A stretch of 64,000 nt of DNA from Synechococcus sp. RS9916. GTDB taxonomy: Bacteria; Cyanobacteriota; Cyanobacteriia; PCC-6307; Cyanobiaceae. Made by a program: the position numbers and the translations under genes. Location of the stretch: assembly GCF_000153825.1 (NCBI RefSeq), contig NZ_DS022299.1, positions 2,349,707-2,413,706 on the forward strand. The letters are read 5' to 3'. The first letter of the stretch is position 1. Every line of letters begins with the position of its first letter. Shown here in pieces: positions 33,715 through 43,008 of the stretch. The notes beneath the pieces are model-generated. The model had not been told where the DNA came from, ran no database searches, and saw nothing but the letters and a program-made list of their open reading frames with translations.

Positions 33715-35193
33715 ATGAACGCTTCTCGCACCCTCTTCTGGCATCGCCGCGATCTGCGCCTGGCTGACAACAAGGGCTTGCAGGCTGCAGCGGCCCTGGG
33801 TTCTGCCGTCACCGGTGTGTATGTGCTGGATCCGGCGATCATCACGCCGCCACACCATTTGCCGCCGATGGCGCCGGCGCGCCTTTGGTTTTTGGTGGAA
33901 ACCCTGCGCGAGCTTCAGCAGCGTTGGCGGGATGCGGGGAGTCGCCTGATCGTGGTGGCTGGGGATCCGGTGGCGGTGCTGCCGCGCTTGGCAGCCCTTT
34001 TGGAAGCACCCACTCTGGTGTGGAGCCGGGATGTGGAGCCCTATGCCCGCGAGCGGGACCGTCAGGTGGCCAAGGCGCTTCAGGCCGATGGCCGCAAGGT
34101 GCTGGTGGATTGGGATCAGCTGCTGGTGGCGCCTGAATTGCTGAAGACCGGTGGCGGTGATCCTTACCGGGTGTATGGCCCTTTCCTGCGCAACTGGCGT
34201 GGTCAGGTGGAGCGCACCGAGCCGAGCACAGTTGAAGCTCCCACTGGCTTGTGTGACCTCGAGTCGGAGCAGCTCGAAGCGATCAGCAGTGGCGCAGGAG
34301 ACCTGGGTCGACTTTGCGCCGAAGGCCAGCGCGAACTGGAGCGGCTGCAGGTTGAGCACGGTTTCCGCGGGATGGAGCTGTGCCCATGCCGACCGGGTGA
34401 GGCCGCGGCGGCGGAGCAGTTGGCCACCTTTGTTGATGGGCCGCTCTTGGCCTATGAGCCCGATCGCAATTTCCCTGGAGTAGTGGGTACCTCTTACCTC
34501 AGTGCTGCCTTGAGTGTGGGCACATTGAGTCCGCGCCAGGCCTGGTGTGCTGCGCAGGAGATGAAAGGTCTTGCGCGCAGTGATGAGCAGCGCCAGGCCA
34601 TCACGGTGTGGGAGCAGGAGCTCGGTTGGCGCGAGTTCTATCAGCAGGCGCTGTTTCACTTTCCTGAGCTGGCAAACGGGCCCTACCGCGACCAGTGGCG
34701 CCGATTCCCCTGGGAGAACAACGAGGACTGGTTTGATTTCTGGAAAGACGGCCAGACCGGCATGCCGATCATTGATGCGGCGATGCGTCAGCTCAATGAA
34801 ACCGGTTGGATGCACAACCGTTGCCGCATGATCGTGGCCTCGTATCTGGTCAAAGACCTGATCTGCGACTGGCGCTGGGGTGAGCGTGCCTTCATGGAGT
34901 TGGAGGTGGATGGCGATCTAGCCGCCAACAACGGTGGTTGGCAGTGGAGTGCCAGCAGCGGTATGGATCCCAAGCCCCTGCGCATCTTTAATCCCGCCAC
35001 TCAGGCGTCGAAGTTCGATGCGGACGGTGATTACATCCGCCGCTGGGTGCCGGAGCTTCGGCATGTGAACACCAAGGATTTGCTCAGTGGTGAGATCGCG
35101 GCACTTGAGCGTCGTGGCTATCCCGAGCTCCTGGTGAATCACAAAACGCAGCAGGCACGTTTTAAGGCGCTTTACGCCACGATTCGCAGCTGA
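33715..35193 (+). CDS. phrB: Deoxyribodipyrimidine photolyase
   Basis: 492 residues from ATG 33715 (MNASRTLFWHRRDLRLADNK). N-terminal Rossmann-type antenna domain (1-130) and C-terminal FAD domain with GTSYLSAALSVGTLSPR, QELGWREFYQQALFHFPEL, GMPIIDAAMRQLNETGWMHN and NNGGWQWSASSGMDPKPLR. It repairs cyclobutane pyrimidine dimers with blue light. In frame upstream codons to 33643 overlap the Nudix gene and are not used. Confidence 0.95.
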   Translation: MNASRTLFWHRRDLRLADNKGLQAAAALGSAVTGVYVLDPAIITPPHHLPPMAPARLWFLVETLRELQQRWRDAGSRLIVVAGDPVAVLPRLAALLEAPTLVWSRDVEPYARERDRQVAKALQADGRKVLVDWDQLLVAPELLKTGGGDPYRVYGPFLRNWRGQVERTEPSTVEAPTGLCDLESEQLEAISSGAGDLGRLCAEGQRELERLQVEHGFRGMELCPCRPGEAAAAEQLATFVDGPLLAYEPDRNFPGVVGTSYLSAALSVGTLSPRQAWCAAQEMKGLARSDEQRQAITVWEQELGWREFYQQALFHFPELANGPYRDQWRRFPWENNEDWFDFWKDGQTGMPIIDAAMRQLNETGWMHNRCRMIVASYLVKDLICDWRWGERAFMELEVDGDLAANNGGWQWSASSGMDPKPLRIFNPATQASKFDADGDYIRRWVPELRHVNTKDLLSGEIAALERRGYPELLVNHKTQQARFKALYATIRS

Positions 35194-35214
35194 ATCCTGA
35201 CCTCTGGATGTCTG

Positions 35215-35694
35215 CTATCTGCGTACGGGTACGTCCGTGGTTGTTTCCAGCATGCAGGCTTGGCCATCGACCATGAGCTGCAAGGTCACGGTGAGGGGAT
35301 GTGTTGTGTTGGTCTGAATCGGTCGATGCTCAATGGTGTTGAACCGGTTCAGAGGGCTCAGGTCGGGCTGTTTATGCCATCTGAGCGGATGGGACTGTTC
35401 GTTTTGACTCCAGCTGGCTCCTAGTACTTCAGCGTTGTGGGGATTAAGGGTGGTGTTGTGCAAGCGGAGTTCCACGTGCAGCACATGGGTGTGATCGGTT
35501 GGCTCCGGATTTGGGGCTTGGTGTTCTCCAGGAGGAAGGGCGTTGTCTTGAACGATGGGTATTGGGCTTACCCAAGCCTGCAAGTCAGGGGTGACATTGC
35601 CATCGGAGCAGGTAATCGCAGCGTCTGGTGAGGAGAACTTCATGGCCATGGTCAGGATTGAAAGGAGAGCAAGTGGGATGAATGTCATGTGCAT
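35215..35694 (-). CDS. Small secreted protein of unknown function
   Basis: 159 residues from ATG 35694, preceded by a strong AAGGAGA site. A short signal peptide (MHMTFIPLALLSILTMAM, cut near SSPDAA) is followed by a polar domain with two Cys (ITCSDGN near the start, QACMLETT near the end) that could form a disulfide. Pro/His/Asn-rich middle. No family recognised. It lies downstream of the first calpain-like gene on the same strand, but a terminator hairpin separates them. Confidence 0.6.
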   Translation of the reverse strand: MHMTFIPLALLSILTMAMKFSSPDAAITCSDGNVTPDLQAWVSPIPIVQDNALPPGEHQAPNPEPTDHTHVLHVELRLHNTTLNPHNAEVLGASWSQNEQSHPLRWHKQPDLSPLNRFNTIEHRPIQTNTTHPLTVTLQLMVDGQACMLETTTDVPVRR

Positions 35695-35719
35695 CTTTCT
35701 CCTTGGCTAAAAGAAAGAA

Positions 35720-35741
35720 AAGGAGGCGCGATGGCCTCCTT
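35720..35741 (-). terminator. Terminator after calpain-like gene 1
   Basis: Stem AAGGAGGC (35720-35727) and GCCTCCTT (35734-35741) with an A-rich flank at 35709-35719 that becomes the U-tract on the minus strand. It starts 25 bp after the protease stop codon. Confidence 0.7.
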
Positions 35742-35765
35742 GTATTGGTTTGCCTTGTGCGTGAT

Positions 35766-37964
35766 TCAGCTCAGGCTGTAGCGGATGTCCGCACCGAGTT
35801 GTCTGAGTTGAAGGTGGGTCAGGCTGAGGTGTTGGTTGTCCCAGGGATTGCGGATGTCAAATCTCCCAGTCTCAGCGTCATAGCCCACAATCGAGTAGGC
35901 GTGGCCTTGCACGCCAGAGCTGATATTGGTGGGGCCACTTCCAGAGCCTGTGGCTAAGCCGTTGAATCCTCGAACGGTCACGACGCGATCGCTGTTCACA
36001 TAATTGATCAGCTCAGCATTACTGACTCCGTTAATGCCGGTGAGGTTCACAGCTTCTGATGTCGCGCTCAACCCTGTGATGTGGGTAATTGCAGTCGCAG
36101 AGTTGCCGCCGCTGATGCCTGCGTAGGAGTTGCGCCCGTTTTGGCTGATTCGACCTGATTCGTTCACCTGGGCATAAGCCTTCTCAGCAAGGGCGACCCA
36201 CAGCTCATTGTTGTCAGCGACCACATTTTGGACTCCATTATCGCCGCCTGAGTTGGCATAGAGGTAGCGATCTGTCGCTGATGTGGCCATCATGCTATCG
36301 ACGGTCACGTAATCGACTTTGCCGTTGGTGTAGAAGCGAACGCTATAGGTGCCATCGCCATTGTCGGTGAACATGTCTTGAATCATTTCGGCCTTGTCAT
36401 TGGCCGTGCCAGCAAGAGCAGAGAGGAAATAGCAGCTTCCCACCCCTCCCTGATCGATGTCATCGGCGCTCACTCCGTCCACAAACAGGCTGCCTCCAGC
36501 TTGGGTGTACTCGCCAGCAGCCACGGGCCTGTCAAGCCCAAGCATGTGTTTGCCGATTAGAAGATTCAGGTCTTGAGTGCTGGAGCCGGCTTCGAGGTCG
36601 CCGAGATCAGTCACGATGCTGTCGGAGCCTGTATACCAAGCATTGCTGTCATCGTGGAACAGCACCTTTTCAGACAAAACTGCGAGATCAGAGCGCATTG
36701 TGCCGCTGAAAATGTTGTGGAATTGGCGTAGATCGGTTAGCTCAGTATTGGTGACAGACCCATAGTCTCCAGCACTTTTAAGAATGCCGATGATGTCGTT
36801 GCGCCCGAAGTCGCCGTCGTATTTGATGGAATTCAGTGCGGCATTCTTGACGCTGCTGTCATCGATCCAGGCTTCGACGATTTGTTCGAAGCAGTCGGCC
36901 TGGCGGCTGATGTTGAAGTTGAAGGCTGTTGCGCCATTGTTGTTCCAGAATGAGGTGTTGTAGCTGTAGATCCGGCTGGTGTAGTGGCCTTCATTGAGGA
37001 AGGTGCTGATGTTTTCGTCTTGGGTGCCTGAGTTGTTAGACCAGCTGACTAGTGATCCGCTTTCGTTGTAAAGGGCAAGGCCGACATTGGCTCCTAAGTT
37101 GGAGAGAGAGAGGTCGTAATTGCCTGCTTTCCCGGCATAGAAAGAGAAGTAATCGTTGGAGTCACGATTTCTGCCACTGCCATAGCCAATCGTTCCGATC
37201 ACCTCTTTGTCGTCGCGATAGGCCACTGTGCCGATGTCGGCTGCATTGTTCTTGCTGTCGGTGATGTCGTATCCGCTGCCCTCATGAGCTGAAAAGCCGC
37301 TGCCCCAGGTGAAGTTGTAGAGGGTTTCTGTGCCTGCAGATTGATCGCGATCAAAGCGTTCTTCTGCCAGCAAATTGTTCACCTCAGCGCGTTCGCCGAG
37401 ATGGGAGAGAAACTCTGGATCAATGTCAAGGATTCCCGGCATTGGGATGAAGCCAATCGCATCTTCTGAATCGCCCGTGAGTGGATCCAGTTGTTGTGGT
37501 GCCGTGTTGAGGCCAATGGAATTGGTTTGATCGAGATTGAGTGGATCAGTAGGAGCTGCGTGTTGTGCGCTGCTGATCGCGCGGCCATCAGGATGGCCTC
37601 CGGTCAGCTGATCGATTGGTGTTTGAACGCTGAGCCTTTGGCCCAAGTCGTGCATTGGCTCGGCTGTGCCTGTGAGTGCGTCGTTGTTGCTGCCTGGGTT
37701 GACGCCGCGTTGAGTGGGTTGGGCGTTGTGGCCCTGTGGCAGGGCGCTGTGACGTTGAATTCTTTCTGCGCCGTTGGTCTGACCAGCTTCATCCCAGGGA
37801 GAGATCAGGGTGTCTTCGCTGAGGGGGTTGATGGCGCCTGGGGTGAGCGGATCGTTGCTCTGGCCCAGGCCGTAGGAGGTGGCCTCGGATCCGGCGACGC
37901 GTTGATAAGCGTTGCCGGCATCGAAGTTGTTGTTGAGTTTTCCGTCGAGGTTGAATTCGAGCAT
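35766..37964 (-). CDS. Calpain-like cysteine protease with PPC domain, paralogue 1
   Basis: 732 residues. There is no classical signal peptide; instead a conserved N-terminal stretch (MLEFNLDGKLNNNFDAGNAY) shared by all three paralogues, then a disordered region to about 180. A PPC-like beta-sandwich follows (NDYFSFYAGKAGNYDLSLSN, about 275). The C-terminal third is a C2-type papain-like domain: active Cys in DIDQGGVGSCYFLSALAG (about 510-527), and the His and Asn pair in VQGHAYSIVGYDAETGRF and DIRNPWDN near the C-terminus. Such proteins are calcium-type proteases or related peptidases in bacteria. A secreted or surface role is inferred. Copies 1 and 3 are more alike than either is to copy 2. 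Confidence 0.85.
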   Translation of the reverse strand: MLEFNLDGKLNNNFDAGNAYQRVAGSEATSYGLGQSNDPLTPGAINPLSEDTLISPWDEAGQTNGAERIQRHSALPQGHNAQPTQRGVNPGSNNDALTGTAEPMHDLGQRLSVQTPIDQLTGGHPDGRAISSAQHAAPTDPLNLDQTNSIGLNTAPQQLDPLTGDSEDAIGFIPMPGILDIDPEFLSHLGERAEVNNLLAEERFDRDQSAGTETLYNFTWGSGFSAHEGSGYDITDSKNNAADIGTVAYRDDKEVIGTIGYGSGRNRDSNDYFSFYAGKAGNYDLSLSNLGANVGLALYNESGSLVSWSNNSGTQDENISTFLNEGHYTSRIYSYNTSFWNNNGATAFNFNISRQADCFEQIVEAWIDDSSVKNAALNSIKYDGDFGRNDIIGILKSAGDYGSVTNTELTDLRQFHNIFSGTMRSDLAVLSEKVLFHDDSNAWYTGSDSIVTDLGDLEAGSSTQDLNLLIGKHMLGLDRPVAAGEYTQAGGSLFVDGVSADDIDQGGVGSCYFLSALAGTANDKAEMIQDMFTDNGDGTYSVRFYTNGKVDYVTVDSMMATSATDRYLYANSGGDNGVQNVVADNNELWVALAEKAYAQVNESGRISQNGRNSYAGISGGNSATAITHITGLSATSEAVNLTGINGVSNAELINYVNSDRVVTVRGFNGLATGSGSGPTNISSGVQGHAYSIVGYDAETGRFDIRNPWDNQHLSLTHLQLRQLGADIRYSLS

Positions 37965-38068
37965 GGGAGGGAAGAATGAGTGTGGAAGATCTGGGCTGGG
38001 TGTGTGACCTCTGTTGCTCAGTGTTCCCGCTCTGCTTGTTGAGCTTGATGACCAGGATCACGGCTCGC

Positions 38069-38084
38069 TGTGATTTTGATCACA
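38069..38084. promoter_or_regulatory. CRP-type operator upstream of calpain-like gene 1
   Basis: TGTGATTTTGATCACA, a perfect TGTGA-N6-TCACA palindrome, which is the cAMP receptor protein/SyCRP1 consensus. It ends 105 bp before the start of the gene at 37964. The same site at nearly the same distance precedes the other two paralogues. Confidence 0.7.
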
Positions 38085-38172
38085 GGTTGATGCGTGGTGA
38101 TTTGTGCTTTGTTGATCGGTCGTTAATTCGTGTGCTTTGTCCTTGATGATTCGCCGTCGTTGATAGACGTGA

Positions 38173-38198
38173 AAAAAGGTGGCCTAAGCCACCTTTTT
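38173..38198 (-). terminator. Bidirectional-type hairpin between calpain genes 1 and 2
   Basis: Stem AAAAAGGTGGC (38173-38183) and GCCACCTTTTT (38188-38198), 4-base loop. It serves the minus transcript from gene 2 and sits upstream of the gene 1 operator. The core GGTGGC is shared with the hairpins after genes 3 and 43282. Confidence 0.85.
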
Positions 38199-38232
38199 GT
38201 TTCTTCTGTTTTTTGCGGCTTGATTGGTATAG

Positions 38233-38258
38233 AACAGGAGGTCGAATGACCTCCTGTT
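38233..38258 (-). terminator. Second hairpin just after calpain-like gene 2
   Basis: Stem AACAGGAGGTC (38233-38243) and GACCTCCTGTT (38248-38258), loop GAAT, starting 6 bp after the gene 2 stop. It has no strong U-tract of its own, so it may act with the hairpin at 38173, or stabilise the 3' end. Confidence 0.65.
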
Positions 38259-38264
38259 ATCGAT

Positions 38265-40520
38265 TTAGGTATTGGAATAGTTGACAGTGCCTCCCAGGTT
38301 CCGAAGTTGGTTGTAGGTCAGGCTGAGGTCGAAGTTGCCCCAGGGATTCTGAATGTTGAATCGCTGTGTGGCGGCGTTGTATCCGACAATTGCATAGACG
38401 TGGCCTTGCACTGCTGAGCCAATGTTTGTGCTGCTGGTGCTCTTCCAGTCGATGGATCCGTCGCCGTCATCATCGGTGGAAGCGTTGCCGTTGAAGCCGT
38501 CAATAGTGACGATATTGTCGCCATTCACAAGATTGATCAGCTCGTTCTTGGTGAGCCCTGCATCCCAGCTAAAGGGATTCCACCAGGTTGATTCAACGAG
38601 GCGCTCTTGTGTTGTGTTGAGTCCGGTGATGTGGGTCGTGGTGGCGTCGGCCCAGCCCCAGCTGATCCCCTCATTCCATTGGCGCCCATAACGGTTGGTG
38701 CTTTCCTCTTGGCCGAGGCGTCCTGACTCGTTCAGTTGGGCATAGGCTTTCTCGGCAAGGGCGACCCAGAGCTCGTTGTTATCGGCAACCTGCTGCTTTC
38801 CTGCCGCTCCATCATCGGCATACATGTATCGACCATTGGAGTCGGTCGCCATCATGTTGTCGACAGTGACGTAATCAGCCTGGCCGTTTGTGTAGAAGCG
38901 GACGCTATAAGTGCCGTCGCCATTGTCTTCGAACATGTCGCGGATGATGCTTGGCTTCTCATGGGCTGTACTGGCTAATGGAGCCAGCAAGTAACAGTCT
39001 CCGGTTTGTCCTTGGTCGATATCTGTGAAGCTCACTCCATCCATGAATAGGCTTCCTCCAGCTTGTGTGTAGCTGCCAGCCACATTTCCAGAACTGTTGC
39101 TATGGATCATGGGTCTGTCGGTGCCCAGCATGTGCTTGCCGATCAGCAGGTTGAGGTTCTGAGTGCTGGTGCCCGCTTCTAGGTTGCCAAGTGAATTGCG
39201 AATGCTGTCGTAGCCGGTGTACCAGGCGTTGCTGTCATCGCCAAAGATCACTTTTTTGGAGAGGCCTGCGATGTCGGCACGCATTGTACCGCTGAACATA
39301 TTGTGTATTTGGCGTAGATCGGTTAGTTCCGTGCTGCTAACGGAGTCGTAATCGCCGGCACTCTTGAGAATTCCGACCATGTCATTGCGACCAAAGTCGT
39401 TGTCATATTTGATCGAGTTGAGCGCCGCATTCTTGACGCTGCTGTCGTCGATCCAGGTTTCTATATCTTGTTCGAAAATGTCGGCCTGGCGGCTAATGTT
39501 TAGATCGAAGGCGGTGGCGCCGTTGTTGTTGGAAGCTGCGCTGTTGTGGCTGTAAACGAGACTGGTGTACCAGCCCTCATTCAGGAAGGTGCTGATGCTT
39601 TCGTCCTGGGTGCCACTTTTGTTGGAGTAGCTCATCAAGGAGCCGCTCTCGTTGTAAAGGGCCAGTCCTACGTTGGCGCTGAGCAGAGAGAGGGAGAGGT
39701 CATACGTGCCGCTCTTGCCGGCATAGAAGGAGAAGTAATCGTTGCGGTCGCGATAGCCATTGCTGGTGTAGCCGACGGTGCCAAGCACGTTCTTGTCATC
39801 GCGGTATGCAACGGTCCCGAGCTCTGCGGCGTTGCTGCGGCTGTCGGTGATGTCATAGCCGCTGCCCTCGTTGGCGCTATACCCGCTTCCAGTGGTGAAG
39901 TTGTAGAAGGTTTCTTTGCCGCCGGTTTGATCGCGATTGAAGCGTTCCTCTGCGAGCAGATCGTTGACTTCTTGGCGTTCTCCTAGATAAGAAATCAGCT
40001 CATCGCTAACCCAGTCCGCAGACAGGGTTTCTCCGATGGGTATGTAGGCAAATCCTGCTTGGGATTGATGGGATGTTCCAGTAATGGGATCTGATGTTTT
40101 GCCCTTTGGATTCCCGGCGCTTTGTTCGAATTGCTTTTGGGTGTCGATGGCAGCATCAAGAGTTACTTCCGCTGCGGGCAGTTGTCGATCTGCTTCGAGA
40201 ACTGTGCCGGTGAGGGCGTCTGTGGTGTTGTGATTCCCGCTGTCCTTGCCGGGGTTGACGCCGCGTTGGGTGGCTTGGGCATTGTGGCCTTGCGGCAGTG
40301 CACCATTGCGCTTGATACCTTCTGCGTTGCTGGCCTGGCCAGCCTCGTCCCAGGGCGAAAGCAACTCGTCTTCGCTTAAGGGGTTGATTGCGCCTGGGGT
40401 GAGCGGATCGTTGCTCTGGTCGAGGCCGTACGAGGTGGTATCGGATCCGGCGACGCGTTGATAAGCGTCGCCAGCATCGAAGGTGTTGTTGAGCTTGCCG
40501 TCGAGGTTGAATTCGAGCAT
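38265..40520 (-). CDS. Calpain-like cysteine protease with PPC domain, paralogue 2
   Basis: 751 residues with the same plan as its neighbours: conserved N-terminus (MLEFNLDGKLNNTFDAGDAY), disordered linker, PPC-like domain (NDYFSFYAGKSGTYDLSLSL) and C-terminal papain-like domain. Active Cys in DIDQGQTGDCYLLAPLAS, where LAPLAS replaces the LSALAG of the other two. The His and Asn are in VQGHVYAIVGYNAATQRFNI and NPWGN. Longest of the three because of extra residues before the His (FNGNASTDDDGDGSIDWKS), an acidic loop that could bind calcium. The most divergent copy, although it lies in the middle. Confidence 0.85.
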   Translation of the reverse strand: MLEFNLDGKLNNTFDAGDAYQRVAGSDTTSYGLDQSNDPLTPGAINPLSEDELLSPWDEAGQASNAEGIKRNGALPQGHNAQATQRGVNPGKDSGNHNTTDALTGTVLEADRQLPAAEVTLDAAIDTQKQFEQSAGNPKGKTSDPITGTSHQSQAGFAYIPIGETLSADWVSDELISYLGERQEVNDLLAEERFNRDQTGGKETFYNFTTGSGYSANEGSGYDITDSRSNAAELGTVAYRDDKNVLGTVGYTSNGYRDRNDYFSFYAGKSGTYDLSLSLLSANVGLALYNESGSLMSYSNKSGTQDESISTFLNEGWYTSLVYSHNSAASNNNGATAFDLNISRQADIFEQDIETWIDDSSVKNAALNSIKYDNDFGRNDMVGILKSAGDYDSVSSTELTDLRQIHNMFSGTMRADIAGLSKKVIFGDDSNAWYTGYDSIRNSLGNLEAGTSTQNLNLLIGKHMLGTDRPMIHSNSSGNVAGSYTQAGGSLFMDGVSFTDIDQGQTGDCYLLAPLASTAHEKPSIIRDMFEDNGDGTYSVRFYTNGQADYVTVDNMMATDSNGRYMYADDGAAGKQQVADNNELWVALAEKAYAQLNESGRLGQEESTNRYGRQWNEGISWGWADATTTHITGLNTTQERLVESTWWNPFSWDAGLTKNELINLVNGDNIVTIDGFNGNASTDDDGDGSIDWKSTSSTNIGSAVQGHVYAIVGYNAATQRFNIQNPWGNFDLSLTYNQLRNLGGTVNYSNT

Positions 40521-40623
40521 GGGAGGAAAGGTTGAGTGATGGAGATAGTCAGGGAATGAACCTCTGATGCACTCAGCGTTTCCGTTTTCCCGGTTGGTTT
40601 TGATGATTTGGATTTAGTGCGGC

Positions 40624-40639
40624 TGTGATTCTGGTCACA
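40624..40639. promoter_or_regulatory. CRP-type operator upstream of calpain-like gene 2
   Basis: TGTGATTCTGGTCACA, matching TGTGA-N6-TCACA. It ends 104 bp before the start codon at 40520, almost the same spacing as in the neighbouring copies. Confidence 0.7.
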
Positions 40640-40729
40640 GGGTTTTTGTGGTGCTCTGGTTGCCGGTAATGGCGTTTTGCGTTGCTCGGTGTGCTGGGCT
40701 GTCCGTTGCTTGCAGTTTTTATGGACAAA

Positions 40730-40751
40730 AAAGGTGGCCGAAGCCACCTTT
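40730..40751 (-). terminator. Terminator after calpain-like gene 3
   Basis: Stem AAAGGTGGC (40730-40738) and GCCACCTTT (40743-40751) with an A-tract at 40727-40732 on the downstream side. It starts 31 bp after the gene 3 stop. Confidence 0.8.
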
Positions 40752-40781
40752 GTGTTGGTTGTGTTGGGCTGATGGCTGAAT

Positions 40782-42971
40782 TCAGCTGTTGCTCCAGCTG
40801 AACTGTGCGCCCAGACTGATCAATTGTGCATGGGTCAGTGTGGAATGGTTTCGGTCATAGGGATTGCGAATGGTGTATTGGCCTGTGGTGGCGTTGTAGC
40901 CCGTGATGGTGCGAGCGTGACCGCCCCATCCTGCAGCGACGACACGGTTGCTGTTAACGAGGGTTTGCAGCTCCGAAGAGCTCACATTGGTTGCGCCGAC
41001 GCCTGAGGCGCTTGCATTGCCCCAGCTGGAATTGAGTCCAGTGATATGGGTAATCGCGTCGGTGGTGAACCCCCAGCTGATGCCTTCATTACCGGCAATG
41101 CCGTAGCGGTTTGTCGCTTCTTCTTGATTAAGGCGACCCGACTCATTTAGTTGTGCATAGGCTTTTTCAGCCAGGGCAACCCAGAGTTCGTTGTTGTCGG
41201 CCACGAGGGCGTTGGTTGCGGTGCCATCGCCAGCATCAGCATGGAGATAGGTGCCATCGGCTCTGGTCGCCATCATGCTGTCGACGGTGACGTAATCAGT
41301 CTGTCCGTTGGTGTAGAAGCGAACGCTGTAGGTGCCGTCGCCGTTGTCAGTGAACATATCCTCGATGATCGACTCTTTTTTGTCGGCGGTGCCGGCAAGA
41401 GCGGAGAGGAAATAACAGGAGCCTGTCGCTCCTTGGTCGATGTCACCGGCATCAATACCGTCAACAAAGAGGCTGCCTCCAGCTTGGGTGTAGCTGCCGG
41501 TGTGAATCATCGGCCTGTCGGTGCCCAGCATGTGCTTGCCAATCAGTAGATTGAGATTCTGGGTGCTAGTGCCGGCTTCCAGATTGCCGAGTTCATTGCG
41601 AATGCTGTCGTAGCCGGTGTACCAGGCATTGCTGGCATCGCCAAAGACCACTTTTTTCGAGAGGCCGGCAATGTCAGCGCGCATGGTGCCGCTGAATATG
41701 TTGTGGAATTGCTGTAGATCGGTCAGCTCTGTATTGGTGACAGATCCATAGTCGCCAGCACTTTTAAGGATGCCGACGGTATCATTGCGATCAAACAAAT
41801 TGTCATATTTGATCGAGTTGAGGACGGCATTCTTGACGCTGTTGTCATTAATCAAGCAGTTAGTGATTTGTTCAAAGCAGTCGGCCTGGCGGCTGATGTC
41901 GAGGTTGAAGGCTGTTGCGCCGTTGTTGTTCCAGAATGAGGTGTTGTAGCTGTAGATGCGGCTGGTGTAGTGGCCTTCATTGAGGAAGGTGCTGATGTTT
42001 TCATCCTGGGTGCCAGACTTGTTCGACCAGGTGACCAGTGATCCGCTGTCGTTGTAGAGAGCGAGGCCGACATTGGCTCCTAAGTTGGAGAGGGAGAGGT
42101 CGTAAGTGCCCGATTTGCCGGCGTAGAAGGAGAAGTAATCGTTGTAGTCACGATTGCTGCCGCTGCCATAGCCAATCGTTCCGATCACCTCTTTGTCGTC
42201 GCGATAGGCCACGGTGCCGATGTCGGCTGCATTGGTGCGGCTGTCGGTGATGTCGTATCCGCTGCCTTCATTAGCTGAAAAGCCGCTGCCCCAGGTGAAG
42301 TTGTAGTGGGTTTCGGTGCCTGCAGATTGATCGCGATCAAAGCGTTCTTCTGCGAGCAGATTGCTCACCTCCGCGCGTTCGCCGAGATAGGAGAGGAGAT
42401 CTGCATCAAATGCGGTGATCTCCGGCAATGGCATGAAGCCAAAGGATCCGGCCTGCGTCTCGCCTGTGAGTGGATCCAGTTGTTGGGGTGAAGTGTTGAG
42501 ATCAGCTGGATTGGCTTGATCGAGCTGGAGTAGATCAGCGAGAGCTGTCTGTTGTGCGCTGCTGATGGCGCTGCCGTCTTGATGGCCTCCGGTGAGCTGA
42601 TCGATGGGTGCTGTCTCGCTGAGCCGTTGGGCCAGTCTTTGCCCTTGCTGGGCGGCGCTAGAGAAAGCGTCGTTGTCGTTGTGATCGCCGCTGGTGCTGG
42701 TGGGGTTGACGCCGCGTTGGGTGGCTGGGTCATTGTGCCCTTGCGGCAGTGCACCATTGCGCTTGATACCTTCTGCGTTGCTGGGCTGGCCTGCGTCTTC
42801 CCAGGGGGAGATCAGTGTGTCCTCTGTGAGGGGGTTGATGGCGCCTGGAGTGAGCGGATCGTTGCTCTGGCCTAGGCCGTAGGAGGTGGCCTCGGATCCG
42901 GCGACGCGTTGATAAGCGTTGCCGGCATCGAAGTTGTTGTTCAGTTTGCCGTCGAGGTTGAATTCGAGCAT
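40782..42971 (-). CDS. Calpain-like cysteine protease with PPC domain, paralogue 3
   Basis: 729 residues; same architecture and N-terminus as paralogue 1, with which it shares long near-identical stretches. PPC-like domain NDYFSFYAGKSGTYDLSLSN. Active Cys in DIDQGATGSCYFLSALAG. The His region differs: VVAAGWGGHARTITGYNATT in place of VQGHAYSIVGYDAE, but the His and the Asn in TIRNPYDRN are kept, so catalysis is plausible. Expressed from its own promoter region, as judged by the upstream operator and downstream hairpin. Confidence 0.85.
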   Translation of the reverse strand: MLEFNLDGKLNNNFDAGNAYQRVAGSEATSYGLGQSNDPLTPGAINPLTEDTLISPWEDAGQPSNAEGIKRNGALPQGHNDPATQRGVNPTSTSGDHNDNDAFSSAAQQGQRLAQRLSETAPIDQLTGGHQDGSAISSAQQTALADLLQLDQANPADLNTSPQQLDPLTGETQAGSFGFMPLPEITAFDADLLSYLGERAEVSNLLAEERFDRDQSAGTETHYNFTWGSGFSANEGSGYDITDSRTNAADIGTVAYRDDKEVIGTIGYGSGSNRDYNDYFSFYAGKSGTYDLSLSNLGANVGLALYNDSGSLVTWSNKSGTQDENISTFLNEGHYTSRIYSYNTSFWNNNGATAFNLDISRQADCFEQITNCLINDNSVKNAVLNSIKYDNLFDRNDTVGILKSAGDYGSVTNTELTDLQQFHNIFSGTMRADIAGLSKKVVFGDASNAWYTGYDSIRNELGNLEAGTSTQNLNLLIGKHMLGTDRPMIHTGSYTQAGGSLFVDGIDAGDIDQGATGSCYFLSALAGTADKKESIIEDMFTDNGDGTYSVRFYTNGQTDYVTVDSMMATRADGTYLHADAGDGTATNALVADNNELWVALAEKAYAQLNESGRLNQEEATNRYGIAGNEGISWGFTTDAITHITGLNSSWGNASASGVGATNVSSSELQTLVNSNRVVAAGWGGHARTITGYNATTGQYTIRNPYDRNHSTLTHAQLISLGAQFSWSNS

Positions 42972-43008
42972 GGAAGGGAAGAGTGAGTGTGCGAGATCTT
43001 GGTCGTTG

